64,000 nt of DNA from Oreohelix idahoensis (lineage: Eukaryota > Mollusca > Gastropoda > Stylommatophora > Oreohelicidae), in contig JAMPIV010004455.1 in assembly GCA_024509875.1 (NCBI GenBank), positions 1 through 64,000 of the forward strand, given 5' to 3'. A model generated the notes under the pieces. It did not search any database. It had not been told where the DNA came from and was given only the letters and a program-made list of their open reading frames with translations. Made by a program: the position numbers and the translations under genes. This document shows, piece after piece, positions 60,419 to 64,000 of the stretch (position 1 is the stretch's first letter; every line of letters begins with the position of its first letter).

Positions 60419-62332
60419 ATCATTTCTGTTCTTGTCATTGGTTCCATATCCCAAGGCTTCAAGTACTCTAAAAATGTTGAAGTTATTTTCTTCCTGATGT
60501 TCCATAATCATGGGTGTAATTTATTTATTTATTTATTTACCAAGTATTCTGCAATATTCCAAGAAATGTCCAAAATCTCCAAATCCTTATGGTAATGGTA
60601 ATCCACTTTCATAAAATAGCCAATGTTCTCATGCGTACTCATCATCTTCTTCTTTTTTTCTTTTTGTGAATGAGCTACTTGCTCATTATTACATGTAGAA
60701 AACATCTCTAGACATAATATGCATATATTTTCAAACGATAATATAACCAGCATCATTTTTATAAGCAATCATTTTTCACAATAAAAGCATTAAAACCTCA
60801 TGGCTTATCCTTATTTATTTGTCTGAATGTTTCCTGTATTTGACATTTTCCAAATGGTAAGTGTATAAATTCGTTCCAAGTCCATCACTGTAGAGAATGT
60901 TCTATATATTTTTTTTCTCAAAATATGTGATGTTTGTCTCCAATATCCGTACAGGTAATACGTCTGGTGGTGATCCTGTCCATAAGTCAATTATTTCTAA
61001 TCATTCCTTCTTTTCTGTCAATACAGTATTTTTCCTGTGAACCCTTTCCTAGAAATATATATATATATTTTTTATTTTATTTCCAAAGATCTTCTTTGAC
61101 TTACAATTCATCAATTTTCAAACATCAAATTATTCAGCAACCAACAGACGAATATGTTACTATCATATTATGAAATATAAGGGAAAAGGAAAATGTAGTT
61201 TCAAATCATCATGAATTTTCCACGTTTGGTTCCGTATTACTTTATTTTCTCTGTTAAGACAACTGCTTATACTCTTGACAATATGTATCCATGTTGTCAC
61301 TCTCAAGGCATCCTTGTATACAGTTTATATTTGTCTCCTTATTTTTTTTTTTTTTTCATAACACCAATTTATCATTTATGGTGCTCCAATATCATTGTAT
61401 CCCTTCTAGTCTTCCTGTTATCTTGAGAATTCATCCTTAGTAACTCCCTATGTATCTTATCTAGCAATACATTTATCAAAAACACATCAAACAATTATTT
61501 ATGGAACAATCAACTGAGATGTAAGAACTTTTTGAGAATATGAGGCGAAAAAAAATTTTGTACATTATGTGCAGGATTGTCAACACCAGCTCTGCCTTCG
61601 CAGGTCGAAGGTTTGTCAGAACTATATGGTGTTTATAACATCTGCTGCTACAGCCAGATGATCAAATTTATCTTTCTTAAATTCATAATAATTTAAGTTA
61701 ATTCCTATGGGGCATGAGGGTACATGTATTCCAATGGTAATCCATGATTCAGCAATATGGATGTCCAATCTAGGTACTCTTTTATAATATTATATCTATC
61801 CATTGTATATGGATCCATGACACATCAGTCCGTGGGGTTACATTCTGTGGTTCTATGGGATATGTATACTCCATTTGTATATCCTTTGTCCATGAGTGAT
61901 CCAAATGTCATATAGTTCCATTATGTTCTGGGTGCATCAGCATTCAATCTTTTTTTTTTTTCATTTAATCTCCATTGTGTCCTTAACACTTTTGGTTCCA
62001 TAGGATTATCATAATTCATTTGTGTCTCTTGTCCAATGATAATCCATGCATTTATGGTTCTCATATGTAGCAATCATATTCCTTGATTTGCTCTATGTTC
62101 TGAAATTCCAGAAAAGTTCAATTTTTTTTCTGTTATCTTTGTAACTACTCAAAATTATTCATTTTCCCATTCTAATGTGAGCATAAGTGCATAAACCGCA
62201 CAGCAAAACATTAGTTGTGTCAACATAAAGTTTCACCATAACCTAAAATGGCATCTTCATCATCACTAAACAGTTGCTTCATTCTCTCATGTGCCATCAG
62301 TGGCTATCATCCGGTAATGGGGTGTTCAATGT
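60419..62332. other. AT-rich noncoding, nothing recognised
   Basis: Many pyrimidine tracts and no motif-bearing ORF. Confidence 0.35.
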
Positions 62333-62525
62333 GGGGTCAGCATATACAAATGCTATAGAGGGGTATTTCATTTGCTAAGTCAGCATGTGCAAATGTCATT
62401 TCTTTAACATGGGGCAAAGGCAGCATCAACAAATAGTTGCAATTTATTCCATCTGGGGTCAGCATATACAAATGCTCTCAAAGGATTTTTCATTTGCAAA
62501 AATCAGCATGCGCAAATGTCATTGG
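62333..62525. repeat. 122-bp tandem duplication, about 1.6 copies
   Basis: GGGGTCAGCATATACAAATG occurs at 62333 and 62455; a second marker, TCAGCATG(T/C)GCAAATGTCATT, recurs at the same spacing. Confidence 0.85.
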
Positions 62526-64000
62526 GGTACTTGTCATAGGTAATATCAACAAAATACTGCTGGTGTATCAGAGATCATTCTGGTAGGGGTATGACTGGTA
62601 ATGGGCAGTAGGAGTAAAAACTAATTGCTCACTCTGATATGGTGATTTATTTTCTCTTTTTCTTTTCTTTTATGTCAGCTGCTAACATCAGGGCAGTCAA
62701 TGTTTTACAATATTGGCTTATCATCATATCATCAAAATGTGTGAGGGTGGCATATAACCAGATAACACATTCTATAAAAACATTCCAAATGTGTTCTCTT
62801 CTCATTTTTCTTTTATGTCTTGTCACTTTTCAATTTGATTTCTTTTCTTTGCATTTTCTGTTTGATTTCTTTTCTGGATTGCAAATTTTCTCTTTTTTTC
62901 TTTGCAATATGTCAAAATTTCAGTTCTTTTCTGACAATGTATCACAATTGCAAGAGGATGATAATAATCAGTTTAATAAACACTAGAGATACCACCAATT
63001 CTAAACAGTAGGGCTGTAAGCCATAGATAAGGTCAGAAAATAATTAACATAGTGGTATCTGTTGTCAATAAGGAGTGAGGAGAGGGTACTGTAAGTTCTT
63101 GAAAGATAGGGGAAAATTTAAGATCTCCTGATTACAACATTATTGTAATTCGAAGGGATGGAAAGTGATTTGGATAGAAAAACTCATGTCTAGAATGTCA
63201 TCTCAAAATAGTGGAGAGAAAAATAGTAAGTTAAGGATGTGTGATAGTGGAGTGAGGAAAATCTTACAATAGCGAGTTAAAGGTTGGATATACAATTTCT
63301 TTTGCAACGTTAACAAATTTTTTGTGAATATGCTAAGATAAATAAATCCTGTGGAGAAAATAGGATAGCATGCCATAATAATTACAGATGTCATAGTGGT
63401 GTCAGTGTGATGGATCTAAGTGATATATAATAGATGAGGTAAGATAATTGGGAACAAAGATATTAGTATCAGGTAAGAAGAAAATTTCTCGTGCAAGGGT
63501 TGCCTGCATGAATGTGCACTAAGATGCACGGAAAATGAATCGCCGGGCTCTGGAACTGTAAGGATAAGAAGTCTAGTGAACGAAGCGTGGAATATGATCA
63601 GTTACAAAAGTGTAGATCAATGTTACAGCAGAATCAGTGGTACACATGTGCTATAGGTAAGGTTGTGTAAGTTAACATTTTAAACATCAAAAACTGTCTG
63701 ACTAATGAGGGTGTCTGTAAACAAGGAACATTGTATCTTTTGTGTCATCTTTATTTCACAAAACCATAAAATGTCTAACTAGAATCCTCTGTGAGCTGTT
63801 CTTGAGTGTTCGCTGGTCGTCAGAAGATTATGTCCGGGGAACAACTTGTTGGGTTTGGCTCTGACATCTCACACTGTAATAAGGCAATCTAGGACTGTCA
63901 CTTTGAAACATAGTCACATAGTCTGAAAATAGAGTACATTTAAAAACGTTAGTACATAATATTCACATCTGCGTTGACCGTACATGGGATGGCATGTACA
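62526..64000. other. AT-rich noncoding, nothing recognised
   Basis: A Phe/Leu-rich ORF at 62639-62986 follows T-rich sequence and has no family motif. It may be a further LTR, but I cannot support that. Confidence 0.35.

Overview
The window looks like gene-poor, repeat-rich nuclear DNA of an invertebrate animal. A mollusc is most likely and a cephalopod is possible, but this is inference. The grounds are tRNA-derived SINEs, several RTE-type and Tx1-type LINEs, Gmr1-like Ty3/gypsy elements, long (TA)n, (CT)n and (CA)n tracts, and no compact genes. I found no convincing host protein-coding gene, rRNA or functional tRNA. Every ORF I can interpret is a transposable-element gene, mostly broken.

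Layout. 1-1830 is the end of a long terminal repeat (LTR) that interrupts a Tx1/L1-clade LINE (1831-5370, + strand: endonuclease, reverse transcriptase, zinc knuckle, G-rich 3' UTR, AATAAA, poly(A)). 5.4-17.3 kb is a mosaic of LINE 3' fragments (7.7-8.3, 13.1-13.9, 14.4-14.7 kb), minisatellites (8.36-9.55, 10.55-11.01, 12.89-12.99 kb), two kinds of tRNA-derived SINE (12.7 and 16.9 kb) and a foldback sequence (15.4 kb). 17.3-27.8 kb is noncoding. It holds diverged LTR ends with primer-binding-site-like junctions (19.6, 22.0, 22.4 kb) and second copies of repeats seen further left.

The best element is a complete, recent LTR retrotransposon at 27837-37195. It has 1.08-kb LTRs that differ only in two T-run lengths, a 5-bp target duplication (ACCAG), gag, and a pol whose order is protease-integrase-reverse transcriptase-RNase H. 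That is the Ty1/copia order, but the domains are Ty3/gypsy-type, which is the hallmark of the Gmr1-like group. A second, older Gmr1-like element lies on the minus strand (about 53.4-57.6 kb, LTR probably to about 60.4 kb). It has a tRNA-Pro-like primer site, many stops and no RNase H. Both gag proteins start with a charged coiled coil and carry a SCAN-like capsid segment.

39.0-44.2 kb holds a possible hAT-like MITE, a LINE scrap, a 35-copy 59-bp satellite with higher-order structure (39761-41840) and two short tandem arrays. 44.25-49.8 kb is an RTE-type LINE (minus strand) split by a 2.5-kb solo LTR (44571-47084) with target duplication ATTAC. 50-53.4 kb holds a 300-bp foldback element, simple repeats and a second copy of the 13-kb LINE 3' end. 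60.4-64 kb is AT-rich and largely unrecognised.

The genes do not cooperate as a host pathway. They are replication genes of separate retroelements: gag and pol for LTR elements, endonuclease and reverse transcriptase for LINEs. SINEs, solo LTRs and satellites are the passive products.
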